NCBI GenBank assembly: GCA_018873245.2
Contig: JAEMBT020000004.1
Location: 8,163,073 to 8,227,072 of the forward strand
Direction: 5' to 3'
Origin: Archegozetes longisetosus
Lineage: Eukaryota > Arthropoda > Arachnida > Sarcoptiformes > Trhypochthoniidae
Length of the DNA: 64,000 nt
The notes under the pieces were generated by a model. It had not been told where the DNA came from and searched no databases. It saw only the letters and a list, made by a program, of their open reading frames with translations. This document shows, one piece after another, positions 52,328-64,000 of the stretch; positions within the stretch are counted from its first letter, which is position 1, and every line of letters begins with the position of its first letter. Made by a program: the position numbers and the translations under genes.

Positions 52328-52944
52328 GCGCGAAAGAGAGGTGTCGTTCGGTCCGAGTTTGACCTGCAGTCCCTCTATTGATAAGGATTAATAAAGATGT
52401 GCGAAAAGTTAGATTCACCAAAAATAATATTAAAGTCTCTTTAGACTTGAGTACTGAACCGAATATACAACTCAATCTGTTGAAATTTGTAGATCTAATT
52501 CATCTAAATGTTAAGAAATCGAGTTTAAAACTCGCTTATAATGATTTCCTGCCTGTTAATAGGTCTAAATATGAAAACATCAAAAGCTTTTGAATTATGT
52601 CGTTCTTCCGAGTAATGCAACTTTTCATAGCCATAAATATCTAAAATACAAAGATTCAAAAAATTGATTCATCAATAATTATAATATTAATTCTGATATT
52701 TCTCATTGCAGCTGTGAAGTGTATAAAAAAGTGTTTCTGCGAAAGTAACGATAAAAATTGTAACATTTTACGTCCTCGTAATAAAAACTTGTGTAAGCAT
52801 TGAACCACTCATTCAAATTTTAATATAAATGTACCTCGGTCCAAAAAATCGGAAAAGTCTGAATTTAAACAAATTAGTATTGTGCTTTTTATACTTTATG
52901 ATTCATAGTGAATTTTCAAATCGAAAAAAGTTTCTTGTGCTGTA

Positions 52945-54345
52945 CAGTCAGACCGAGTATGTCTTGCTTATCAACAAAAACCACTTTTGAATCATATCTG
53001 ATAAATAAAATTTTGTTTGCTTTTCAAAAGTCGAACATAAGTAAAGAAAATTAAAAAATGACTAATTATTTCTTAACTACTCTTGACTTTAAACTCATTT
53101 TACACATTAAAGTCATTAATAGGCATAATTTTGTTTTGATCGGTGTGTTATATTATTATTTTATTTAAGTAATTTATTTAAAATTGAATTTCTAAACAAC
53201 ATAAAGTGGAGACGATGCCAACCTATTCACGAAATTGAAAGCAATTTGATATTATTGAATCATGGAAGGGGTCTTACAAATTAACAAATTGCAAATGAGA
53301 TCAATCGTGATGTTAGAACTGTTAAGCGATGGTTAAATAGGTTTTATACAACTGGTATGTTTAAAACATTACCAAAATCTGGTCGTTCAAGAAAAACAAC
53401 ACCAGAACAGGACTATGCAATTCGATTGGCAGCAATAGAAAATCCGCGAATAACTAAAGCTGAGATTAAAGATCAGTTAAATATTGATTTATCATTAGAT
53501 TATATTTCAAAGAGACTTAACGAATGGGGTTAATATTCAAGAATAGCTCGAATAAAAGAGGCATTAAGTGTTGGTCATCGGGCATACAGATTGCAATTTG
53601 CTCAAGAGTTTGCTAACTTTGATCAGTGGGAAAGAACAGTTTTTGTAGATGAAGCTACTTTTCAGACCGGACACGCCGTGAAACAATTATTTGGAGACCA
53701 ATAGAAACGGCATTTCAAAATCAATATATTGTGCGAAAGGCTCAATCTGGGCGAAGGTCTGTCTCTGTTTTTGGGATAATGTCAAGTAGAGGTTTAGGAC
53801 CTTTAGTAAGAATAGACGGTCGATTTGATGGAGATAATTATATTAATATACTAAACGATATTGTATTGCCATGTATTGAGGAGGGATTTAATTTAGAATT
53901 TTTTTATTATCAGGACAACAGTTCATCGCTCAAGAATTGCGAGGCAATGGTTTGATGATCACTTTTTTCCCGGTCAACTTATTAGGACTCCAGCAAAATC
54001 TTTTGACATAAACCCTATCGAAAATGTTTGGGGTATACAAAAAGTTAGAGTAGCAAATGATGGAATCTATGCGGATGAAGAGGAGTTATGGTTATCAATG
54101 GCAGATGCTTGGAATGAAATTCGCGACTATAACGAAACATTATGCGAAAACTTAGTCAATTCAATTCCTCACAGATTACAAAGTATTATTGAAGCTAATG
54201 GGGGTCACACTAAGTATTAAAGTTAAAACTTTAATCATAATCTGTAGTTTTCTTTTTGCAAAAAACTAATAAAATTTGATCAGAAATGATAAGAGAAAAC
54301 AAACAAATAAGTAAATAAAGGACCAACACATACTCGGTCCGACTG
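52945..54345 (+). mobile_element. Complete-length Tc1/mariner transposon, inactive
   Basis: 1401 bp with terminal inverted repeats CAGTCAGACCGAGTATGT and CAGTCGGACCGAGTATGT, flanked by TA (52943-52944 and 54346-54347). Length, target and termini fit Tc1/mariner. It carries one broken transposase gene. Confidence 0.92.
53160..54220 (+). pseudogene. Tc1/mariner transposase, broken
   Basis: DDE-type transposase related to the Tc1 group, read across several frames. N-terminal helix-turn-helix part (NRDVRTVKRWLNRFY, GRSRKTTPEQ), first catalytic Asp in VFVDEATFQ, second in YYQDN, and the final Glu in DINPIENVWG about 34-36 residues later. It ends IPHRLQSIIEANGG near 54218. Lesions: TAA codons within the N-terminal domain (after GRGLTN and after NEWG), a frameshift soon after DEATFQTG and another directly after QDN. 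It cannot make active enzyme. Confidence 0.88.
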
Positions 54346-54547
54346 TACTTATATCATTGATTGATAAGTGCATAGTATTCAATTTAGTCCTAAAATTTGA
54401 GTTTGCACAAGGCTAAATGGCAAGACAATTTGTTAACCGGAATCGTCTCCTAGGATTGAACGCAACATTATCAAAAAGTTTTATTAATTCTTATCAAAAG
54501 GGATCTAAAGGTCAAAATCAGACCTAACGGCCCCTCTCTTTTCGTAA

Positions 54548-55178
54548 CTAAATGATTAAATATTTCCTATTAATTTACACATAGCTGTGTTCTCCAGAAA
54601 GGTGCATCATTAAAAGATTCTCCTTGAATTCAATAGTTATATTTGAATATAAAAGCACAAAACTTGATATATTTAATATATATGTAGCTTCCTTTCAAAC
54701 AGTCAATTCATAATTTAAATTTATATTACTATCACCATTGGGCGCTGATCTATGTTCATACTCAGCCACTTTGGGGCAGAGTATAATCTAAACAGCAGCC
54801 AAATTTAATCAATTGAATCAATAAACTTTAAAAATTCAAACCAATGTACTACAGAGGAAAGTATCTTTAATAAAATTCATCATCAGACGATAATGAAAGT
54901 TTTAAAATTATTAAAATATGATCAGTTCAAATTTTATCATAATAGTTTGTCATTTGATTTCTATCAGATGAAAGTTACAATTAATTGTGTTAAGTCCAAA
55001 GACTGTTTCCTTGTATTTTAATTAAAATATTAAAATATTTGCTGAAACGAATAACGAATAAATTTCGTTCTTATGCTGAAAATTCAGTCAAGCATTCATT
55101 CATTGTAAGTGTTGATTTAGATGAAATATCTTTTAAATCTGATGTTTTGGTGCTCAATTCAATGATCTTAATTTTGAT
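54548..55178. other. Spacer and 3' flank of TPMT copy D
   Basis: From about 54810 it is homologous to the 3' flanks of the other TPMT copies. Before that, unremarkable AT-rich DNA. Confidence 0.45.
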
Positions 55179-57004
55179 TCATATTTTTCTAGTTAATAGG
55201 TAAACGGATTCTCGTACTTCGAGTGGTTCACCCATATGTTTCTGATAAAGTTGAACATGTTTAGGTACCGTACTTTCAATTTTTCAATGTTGCAAAACTC
55301 TCCTAAAAAATCATTTATTTATTACAGGTAAAACAAACCCTTAGTTCAAATTAACGAACCCATTAATTCATTGATGCGTTCTTCAGAAACACTGTATGGT
55401 AGTCCTTTGAATATGTTCTCATCGAACTCGAGAACTAATAAAAGATAACGAAATTCGGGAGCCAATAAACGCATCATAGTCTGCGCGTAAAGAACTTGTT
55501 CATCATAAGTGATAGTCCCAAAGCTGCCTCTATCCCAAACTGCTTCGATTGTATTGTTCAACAGTGGACTGATTGTTAAATGAGATCAGACTTTTAATCC
55601 ATTGACTAAACATCTGAAATATATCATATTCAAAGAGTACACTTAAGGGTTAGCTAACACTCAATCGACATTTGAGAGACAATTGACTATTGAAAGAAAC
55701 TTTTAAGAATAGACTGTGACATTAGTCCTTATACCTGAGAATGTATTAATATTACAAGTATCTCTCATACAAATAAGTGTCAGCTCGACTCTCAGATAGC
55801 TTACTCTTAAGAATTTACTTAAGACATCTTAAAATACTGCAGTAAATAATTAAGTATACTTGTCCAATGTAAAAAAATTGGCTTGTATAATCTTCAACTT
55901 ATCGTCTTGAGTCTGAAATTTGAGCAAATTTAGAACAAGTTTATTGAAATTGTATAATTGTTACTTTGAAAACTTTTCCATCGATCGAATGAACAGAGTC
56001 TGAGCCCGCATGCGGTATGTTATTAAGTGTGAAAAAGTCATCAATTGCTTGATCGGCGCACTCGATTCCAATGACTTCATGTCCTTGTTCCCAATACCTG
56101 TTATCACGTAAGACATTCGAATTCTTACATTCAATTTAAAAATAAACAAAAGTAAAAGTACTTTCACTCTGATTCAGTCTATAAAAACATGAATTTCAAG
56201 TATTTTTGAATTTGTTTTTCAAATCATATACAGAAAGAAAACTAAACTAATATTTCTGAGCTAGATTTGTTCGAAATAATCTCTTTAAGATTTCAAATAA
56301 TTATTTAGCAACAGAACTCAAAAATTATGAATGGATAAATTTTATTTTGAAATTATAAAAATATAAAACTGTAGAAGTTAATATGAACAGTAAATACTTT
56401 AAAATACTGTCATCCTTATATGCTGATCACACTGTGGAGAAACGGTATAACTTCAAGCTATTCAATAGACTAATACTAATTCAAAGTTTCACTTCACTCT
56501 TACTTTCAGCATTAATACTATTAGTTTGAAAATTTTGAATATAGTTTAAACTTACATTCAATTTGAACAATTTGTATAAAAAGAAGTCTGAAAACCTCGT
56601 AGTTAGATTTTACCGTTTCTCCGCACTGCTATTCGCGTATTTTATTTTCTTCAAGTAATTTTTAAAACTCTGAACTGTTGACTTTGATGAAAAATATTTA
56701 GACTTACCATTTCATGTCCACATTTTTACCACATAAAGGAAACAACATGCGCTTTTTAGAGTTGTTTTCAGAGCCTATAATCATATGACCATACTTAACC
56801 AAAGCTCTGAAAAGATTCAAACAGAAAATTTGAAGTCTTATCTCAAAATCGGATGTAAAAGAGAAATAAAAGGGAAATCCCTTACGGATGTCTGTTCTCT
56901 AAATGCCAGGCAGTGTCACGCACTGACCATAACTTCTTTCATATATCCAGATACTTATCCGCATCTTTATTGTGAAGAATAGTATCACTTACTGTAATAG
57001 GCAT
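55179..57004 (-). pseudogene. TPMT-like copy D, recent pseudogene
   Basis: All six exons are present: 57004-56886, 56806-56708, 56097-55965, 55912-55860, 55568-55360, 55302-55179. Splice sites are intact. Exon 1 has TGA where copies A and C have TGG or its equivalent in the WKNF motif (YLDI-stop-KK). Exon 6 lacks one G in GAAAAGATTG, which shifts the frame so that it ends about 40 codons later at 55193. One extra codon (DTILHN) distinguishes exon 1. The rest reads like a working TPMT, so the losses are recent. The frameshift alone could be an assembly error; the nonsense codon is harder to dismiss. Confidence 0.87.
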
Positions 57005-58370
57005 TTGTTTTGAAGTTTGGAACTTTTAAGAAAATCTTTTTACGTTTAGAATTTTAAGTTCAAGTCTTAATCTTAAATAGATTAAAATATACCATAGATT
57101 GGTTTTTTATATAGGGAGAAAATCTGCTTTTTTTGCTCTTTGACTTTTCTTACCTGATATTTTACATTAAAAATTTATATGCGATTTGAAAAGTTCTGTA
57201 AAACTATTACTACATTACAAAATTCTGGGACATGTCCTTCACTAAAACACTATCTAAAGCTAATGATTCCACGAAATAACGAATGAATAATACTATAATC
57301 AAAGTAGATAAATAAGAAACATGTTAAATTACTGGAATATAATGAATAAACTAGATTTGAAACAATCATTATAGTTATGTAGAGCTAATCATTACTTTCA
57401 CTGATCCTCAAACTAACTCTTTGTTTTTTTTTAGTTGAACTACAAACTGATTTACGCCTTCTCATTTTAAATATTCTTTTGCTCGTAATTACCAACATGC
57501 AAATTTTTTGCTGAATGACTAAACCGTTTTATTCACTCATCTGTAAAATTTAGTCAATTATCCCAAAGAAATAGATCAGAACATTTCCGAACCAATCTGA
57601 AGTTGTTGTGATTAAACACTGAAATGTGGGCGAAGTTTAGTACAATTAGATTTGTTCTATTAGCTAAACGTTAAAATTTGTCAAAAGTATGAATGAGGTA
57701 TTAATTGAGATTGGTCTTAACATGTTTTCAGCTGCATGCATATATTGTCTTATTGTGCTATTCAGTTCATACGCATATAACCATAATTGCATCTCAATAA
57801 ATGTTATAAAATTAAACTATACGTACGAGACGATATTTCAACTTTTCTCAACTCAGACTGAATGAGCCTTAATTCAACATTGAAATAATGATAAAAATGA
57901 GCTAATCATTAGTCTATCTTATAATGTAAGAAACTCTCGGGGACTTATGTTTATAAACTTTGATTGATTCCACGAATGATAAGTTACTAAATAGCCTGTG
58001 GATTTAACAGCTCGTCTTAAGTTTATGATTCGATTCATGGCTATCTAAATTTCTAACGTATTTAATTTAGTTTATCTCATTTTTTAGGTTCATTTTTGAT
58101 CTTTGGGTTTTTAAAAAATTCGAACTGATTTTGCAAACAAATTTTTAGTCAACCTGAGACAATAGATGACCTTTAACGAAAATATTTGAAACATATATGA
58201 CTTTTAAAATGTTTTTATTTGAATTTTCTCTAAATATAGATGAGTACAACGATTATAAGTTAATGCGAATGAATTTTAGATCAACTTTTATTTTAATAAC
58301 AGTATAAGTAAATTTTAAAATTTAATCAAGAATATTAGTACTTATTCGTATTGCCCAAAAGGAGTAGAAA
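57005..58370. other. Intergenic; includes duplicated segment
   Basis: 57118-57410 matches 44636-44838 and 45373-45420 without the hAT element. The rest shows no gene. Confidence 0.5.
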
Positions 58371-58764
58371 TCAGTTTGGCAGAAGTCAGTTTAGCCGAAT
58401 CGACTGACTTCCTGAATTCTAAGTTTTACTCATTGATTTGTAATATAAGAACATAATGAGACATAGTTTTTTGAAATATTTATATGAAATTCTTCTAAAA
58501 AGTGGTCGAGCATTCACTAATAACTTAACCTAAGTAAGAAAAGATTCAGGATGGTAAAGCAACTTGACGTTATAATAAACTGAAGTTAACTTATTTTGGT
58601 AGAAAGGTGGTAATCTAACCCAGTGTGTCCTAACCTAACTTAGCTCCTGTGTGGCACAGAATAGGATTAAGTTAAAACATGCATCACACAATCGAGCAAA
58701 CTTAGGAATAAGAAAATCGCTTCAAAAATCCAGTTTCGGCTCAACTCACTTCTGTCAAACTGAC
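58371..58764. mobile_element. Candidate MITE with 30-40 bp inverted ends
   Basis: Left end TCAGTTTGGCAGAAGTCAGT followed by TTAGCCGAA; the right end, on the other strand, reads TCAGTTTGACAGAAGTGAGT followed by TGAGCCGAA. The interior of about 320 bp is non-coding. I could not identify a target-site duplication. Confidence 0.6.
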
Positions 58765-58965
58765 ACCAATGCTCAGAAGGACAGATGGATAAATAGTTAA
58801 TTTTTCAACTGATTGCATAGCATTACTTAAAAAAATTAAGATGAAATATTCCGCAAACATCTGTCAAATACAAACTTTTTTATAAATACTATTGGCTGAA
58901 GATTTGAATAATAAAAATTCAATTTATTAATGACTTTTAGATAAAATAGTGTATCAGTGATCGGA

Positions 58966-61911
58966 TTACGCCCTAGATTTCAACTTTGGCTTGTATTCTA
59001 TAATGTTGGCACATGAAAGTCTTGAAGCAGAGAATCCTTCATTGTGGACAACTACCGATTTGCTAATAATACTGTTTGGACCACAAAGAGGTAAAAAGAC
59101 ATCTGTAAAGAAATACTTTCCAATATCGAGTTCACCGTCGTCTGTCACTTTATATGGGGGAATATCAATTTGTCCTAATTTAGATGAGGTGTCGCCCAAT
59201 TCACATCTCAAAGGAGTTAATTGAGTGCAATCTCTTTGATACACGCAATTCGTTGAGACGTTGTATGGGTTGAAATGATTTGCAGCAGAGTCACATTCAG
59301 TTGTACTCCAATTCATATCACCTGTAATTGGATAAATTATTTGGTATTCACTTTTGATAAGTTAAAATATTCCACGAATTGCTTTTATTTGACGAGCACA
59401 TGTTTAGCAGTTTTTATGAAGTTTTTCATACCTGGACTTATTTGATTGAGATGTATGTGCCAGTTGTGGTTCATTGTTTTGGTCGCGTTCTCGTCTCCAG
59501 GTTTTGATATTTCCACATAAACATAAGTATCTGCACTACAATTGTTGGTCGGCTGACGAAAAATAAACTGTCCCTGAATTGGGTGATCAAAAGTGGCGAA
59601 TGCAGTTGTCATGTTTGCGTCCATCAGTTCAATATTGGAGCAGGCAATTATTGTTCCTTCTGGAGCATAAAATACTAGAGCACGTCCGATAACGCTATAC
59701 CGACCAAATAACGGTAGATTGAAATCTGTCAAACTGACCACTTCCGAACTCTTGTCCGCTAGATTTCCATATTTACCACTTAAGTCACCGACTGCGTACT
59801 GATCACTAGTCCCTTGACCTTCAGGTGGAACAGAATCAGGGTTCAAATTGAGAGGATTGTAAATAATGCTATTGATATTAGGGCACTCTCTTGTTGTTAT
59901 GTCTCTACTTCTTATAATTTTGGGCAATTCATCGATGCCATAACTGTATGCGGCTCGAGATAATTGAATATTGATTTCAACATTCGTTGGATCGAGTGGT
60001 GTTTCTTGACTGAGCGTAACAGAACCTTTGATTTGGGGATAATCAAACTTAGCTGATGCTACCTTTGGCCAAACGCGCCGAAGAGGAGCACAACTGAGAA
60101 TATTGCCTGAATTGTCATCCGAATAGATAATCATATAAATAACAGGCACTAAATCAAATGGTAGAAGATTTCCGACTGTGTTGAAGGTTTTGCCATTTAT
60201 AGCGAGTGGATCCGATCCGACGTTGATAGTTCCAGGACTCAACTAATATTGGATTTGAAAATATAGATCTAATGGTCGAGTTTTCTTTGAAAAATAAGTT
60301 TAATCAGAAATGTCTTACACTATCTATAAAGAATGGTCGTCCTAAGAATGAGTTACATTTAGTCATTTCGTGCCTGAACATTGCCTCTTCAGTTGCATCT
60401 GCATCCAGACCAGCCATAAGTGTCCATTTATTAGTAGAAGATTTTCGAACCTCAGTTGAATATGAAAGACTTGAGACCAAACCAGTTAGATTATTACTTT
60501 GAATCAAATAAGCGGTTCCTTCAACTGGAGAGTGAAATTTTACTTCGAATGTTTTCCTAGACCCAAACGGTAATATTGTGGAACATGATATCTTTCCACT
60601 TTTAGTACTGCGAATATATAAAGTTCTTCCGATTAAGGAGTTTTCTCCGCTGACTGCTCGAAAATTAGCCGAAAACATTTTTTCTTGTCCAACTTCTAGC
60701 GGTCCCAGTAAAGCAGTCAAATCAAAGCCCATCATTGGTGTTGTCATTGCCAGTGATGGACACGAGTTATCAGCTGAGATTCCTGGAAAGCTGTGTACTT
60801 TCCAATCGTACGATTCTTTATCAGAACCTCCAATAATGTTAGCCCGTACGGCAGTAATGCCTTCATTTTCGGTAAACAATACATAACCTCTCAGTCCGTT
60901 TGAATGTATATTAGCAATCAAAGAATAGGTTTCAATTGGATTAATTTTTGCTGTAGTTGTTGGCAAATGCTGGCCGTTTATGCCTAGTCAAACATTATAA
61001 GTGCTTATTTCTTAGATCATTAATTATAACGTTATCATTGTTTGAAAGTTGTGTTTGAAGTTTTTTCGATTAAATTAAACCCAGAAAGTTAATTTTCCAA
61101 TTAAAGCTTTGACCTTTTTAATGAAGTTGGTTATATTGATTTATAAGAAAGAGTTCAGTAAAATATCGCATTTGAGATCTTAAAAAATGATTTTGATTGA
61201 CTGAATGTTAATTACTTTGTGAATATTTAGGGCTCACAGCTTACGCGCAATCGACAAAACGCTAAATATTTGGTAAGCTCTAAGTCTATTGTATCGAAAA
61301 GTTAAAGCATAAAATTTAGAGAATTAACTCGAAGTTAAGTTTGACGTTAGGAAACAAAGTGATTAATAGACATCTTGAAATAGAACCATTGTTGAAGCTT
61401 TTTAATAGTTTTGGTTTGGAGATTTGAGATGTGACCTACTTTTTATTTATAAAACACAAAGACTCTAACTTACAATAATAACTAAGTATAAATACAAAGT
61501 CTTGCATCTAGTTTTCAAATCATTAACAACTTTCATATAACGCTTTATTTGATCACGATTTAATAATCATCTTTTTAGTAACTTAATCTCTCATTAACAA
61601 TAATCTCAAATATATTAGTTTTTTGCTTCTATCAGACATTTTGAATAAACTATTCAGTTCTAGTGAAAGCATTGGTTTCGCAATTTGATTATATAATGCA
61701 AAATCAATCAAAGTTACAAGTTTGAAATTTGTCTACAGATTAGTGTTAAGTTTAATGAGTAAAATTACATAGATTAGAATTAATGCTAAGATTATTTACT
61801 AGCAATAAATTAGAGTTTAAAGATAGTTATTTGACGAGACTTACCAGTGGCTAAAAAGATGAAAAAAGTAGAAATAGGAGAAATGCCGCACAAACATTTC
61901 AATAACACCAT
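58966..61911 (-). CDS. Secreted Cu-only SOD-repeat protein (four SOD-like domains)
   Basis: Four exons: 61911-61845, 60983-60319, 60242-59432, 59321-58966 (632 aa, all joined in frame). Exon 1 encodes a signal peptide (ISPISTFFIFLA). The mature part repeats the Cu/Zn superoxide dismutase fold about four times (roughly 22-170, 172-320, 321-466, 467-632), recognisable by F-hydrophobic-P-x-x-G strands, IGR-x-L blocks and closing SC-x-I motifs. Domain 4 keeps the copper ligands (NWHIHLN, ANHFNP, VVVHNEG) and the disulphide cysteines (TTECDSA and RLSCANI). It lacks the zinc-site His after NHFNP and has C in place of the His in RCELGDT. Domain 1 has WKVHSF (one His only); domains 2 and 3 lack the His pair. 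This matches the copper-only SOD-repeat proteins described in animals, of unknown physiological role. Extracellular superoxide chemistry or metal binding is an inference. Confidence 0.85.
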
Positions 61912-64000
61912 TATGTCCTACTTATGAACTGGTCAAACATAAAGTTATGCGGCCCTTATATTGAGGTCTTTTATTGAGGTCCGTCACTAAATCATATATG
62001 TCTTCATTAGTATCACACAACAATCAATAGGAGAAAGCACCAAAACACGCCAATTACTAATACTTAGCTCATTAATATTCATATAGATTGATATTTCTTA
62101 ACCTAACTTTCATTACCTTCTAGTTTAGATTATGCTCAAAAGGCTTTGCTTCAGATCTGAAACAAGAACACAATCTTTCGTTATGTTAAATATGAAAATG
62201 AGCGACTATTCGGCGGATTTGGTTTTGATGAAAAGTAGAAGCAAAATTGAAAACAGGAAACAATTATTGAGTTAATTAAACTATTTTTATACTAAGAGAG
62301 CTTAGACTAGAAATAGAATTGACATAACAATTTGATGGCTCTCATAAAATAGTGCATTCAATTCTATTTGAGGATAACTTGACTGAGAAAAACCATTCTT
62401 TAATTGGGTCTTTCAATAATTTAGAGTAAAACAAAGTCTCTAAGCTCCATACTTTAATTACCGTCGACTATTGCATAACTCTTATCAAATCTATAACATA
62501 TCCGTTTATTACTTCTCACAAATCTTCAACTTTAAACTTACGAACTTTCCAAACAATTGAAGTTTAAAATAATTTAGCTCTAAACAAATTATGGTTAAAT
62601 TTCTAATCTCATTCAATTCATTTAAGTTTATCAAACATTTAATAAAGCATTATTAGCGCGAGAACACAGACGTAAGATTAAAGTTATAACATTTTTTCAT
62701 ATAGAGATAAGCTTAAGATAAGAAGTTTTGACGAATGCGTGCGATCATTGTTGATATTAACTCATTATATTAACTATCGTTCAGTGCGCTCTACTTTTAT
62801 TCAAATTTTTATTCATTTTATTCATCTAAGTTAAGTACAAAATTTCAGTAATCTTAATTTTCAAATAAATAATATTTACCGAAACTATTTTTGAGTCGTT
62901 TCACAGTTATTATTAGATCGCAATTAATTTTATCAAAATACAAACAATTAGACAAAAGTCAAATTAAACGAAGATTTTTAAGTAGAAGTGTCAGAGTCGT
63001 ATTACAATTACAACAAAGAACTAGTTTAGGTACACGACAGTCAACATTGATCTTGATGAAACTGGGTATATATATGTATTTGTTGCGTTAGAATTGAACA
63101 CGAAACAATCTTTCTTGAAAGGTTGCTCCAGAGATGTAGCAATCTGAAAATATCGAAATCTAATAGTGTGCCTTCACCTATTCTAAATTCAAATTATTAA
63201 TGGTAAACACAAGGCATTGCTCTTAAACAGATTGACCTCATGGTAGAACAGTGGATAGCGATTCAATTGTTGTCTTTATATTGAGTCAATTCTATAGAGT
63301 TTTAAATAGAGTTTTCAATTTATTAACAAACGCTATCATTAGGTATGTTCGCTTTAAAGATCTTAGAATAATTGAATGCAAGCACGCGTCTACAATTCGC
63401 ATTTATATGTATTGAAAATGTACTCATCAATGTTAAAAAGGCCAACAATAAAACTACTATCCGTTGTTCACCTACACGACCAATCAATTGATATTTCATG
63501 TTTAATGCGAATTGTGAAATAATGCATTAATTCATATGTATTTTTATATTTTCAGATTGTTCGAATTTTTTCAGAGAAGAAAATTCTTTCATGTTTGATC
63601 TTAACACCCAAAAATTATATAACATATGCCGAATTTCATCGAAATTCGTATTGATGGTTGTATTCTAGAGTTATTCTTGCTTTAGAAGCGCAAACCGAAT
63701 CATCTAATCCATCCTATTCCTCTGGGTTGGCGTTCACCACGTAAATGGCTGGAGAACAAATGATAGATTGTAAGAAGGACTACCAGTAATGGCAGTCACT
63801 TATTGATTTCTAGTGACTAATCAATCAAAAGTGGAGAATCAGTCCTAGTCATTGTCATTTCAGCTAGACATTATAAACACGATTGAAGGTAAATATTGAA
63901 TCGAACGCATAGCTTTGATGCGGACTCTGCTTCGATGTCATTGGTTTTAGAGGAATCTGCTCGTGGACTAGTTGTGCACGGATTGACAGCATTTGAATAT
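61912..64000. other. Right end of window, no supported gene
   Basis: Presumed promoter of the SOD-repeat gene next to 61911, then AT-rich DNA. Open frames below 70 codons (for example 62891-63091) have no ATG at their start and no family resemblance. Confidence 0.45.

Larger units (their letters stand above)
52328..54547. mobile_element. Old inverted-repeat element containing the mariner
   Basis: About 70 bp at 52328-52397 (blocks CGAAAGAGAGG, TTTGACCT, GATAAGGATTAATAAA) returns inverted at about 54478-54547. Subtracting the mariner leaves an element of about 820 bp. A 70-codon open stretch near 52378-52593 shows no family I know. Termini and duplication are not defined. Confidence 0.55.

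Noticed and set aside
52378..52593. Open stretch in the outer inverted-repeat element as a host gene
   Set aside because: It starts at the inverted repeat itself, has no ATG at its start and no known domain; treated as transposon interior.
62891..63091. 66-codon frame near the right end
   Set aside because: No ATG start, no family similarity, no splice partner visible.

Overview
This window is nuclear DNA from an AT-rich animal. The genes are spliced and most introns are short (60-130 bp GT-AG). The gene set is metazoan: LETM1, an intracellular NTPDase, a Pol mu/TdT-like polymerase, a Rab22-like GTPase, a tincar orthologue, an EB-module membrane receptor, ADO, TPMT and a Cu-only SOD-repeat protein. 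tincar, EB modules and the mix of piggyBac, hAT and Tc1/mariner MITEs point to an arthropod. I lean towards a mite or another chelicerate, but the sequence alone does not prove it. All gene models below were joined by hand from reading frames, splice sites and family similarity.

Layout. 1-11.1 kb is gene-dense: LETM1 (+) and an ENTPD4/7-type NTPDase (-) are tail to tail about 100 bp apart; the NTPDase and a Pol mu/TdT-like gene (+) diverge from a 747-bp spacer; a nine-exon Rab22-like gene (+) follows. 11.1-34.6 kb is sparse and dominated by tincar (+), four coding exons spread over 10.6 kb with a 5.2-kb intron and a 2.4-kb intron. 34.6-35.8 kb holds a secreted/type-I membrane protein with EB/EGF-like modules and cytoplasmic PY motifs (-).

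36.5-57.4 kb is a segmentally duplicated, transposon-riddled array. The unit is cysteamine (2-aminoethanethiol) dioxygenase ADO (+), tail to tail with thiopurine S-methyltransferase TPMT (-). I find two ADO copies (one 5'-truncated pseudogene; one full-length with a one-base frameshift) and four TPMT copies: A (37.8-39.7 kb) and C (49.8-51.5 kb) are open throughout; B (48.4-49.2 kb) has lost exons 1-3 by deletion; D (55.2-57.0 kb) has a nonsense codon and a frameshift. Because the copies are paralogous, several MITE insertions can be checked against an empty site inside the same window. Between the copies lie two piggyBac-type MITEs (TTAA), two hAT-type MITEs (8-bp duplications), long palindromic TA-flanked elements, and a dead Tc1/mariner inserted in an older inverted-repeat element.

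58.9-61.9 kb encodes a secreted protein of four degenerate Cu/Zn-SOD folds (-), only the last of which keeps the copper ligands. The final 2 kb shows no gene I can support.

Functionally, the most coherent theme is thiol chemistry: ADO oxidises and TPMT methylates small thiols, and the two have been amplified together. Several otherwise conserved genes (Pol mu, EB protein, ADO, TPMT D) each lack exactly one base relative to the conserved frame. That pattern fits long-read assembly deletions at least as well as biological decay.
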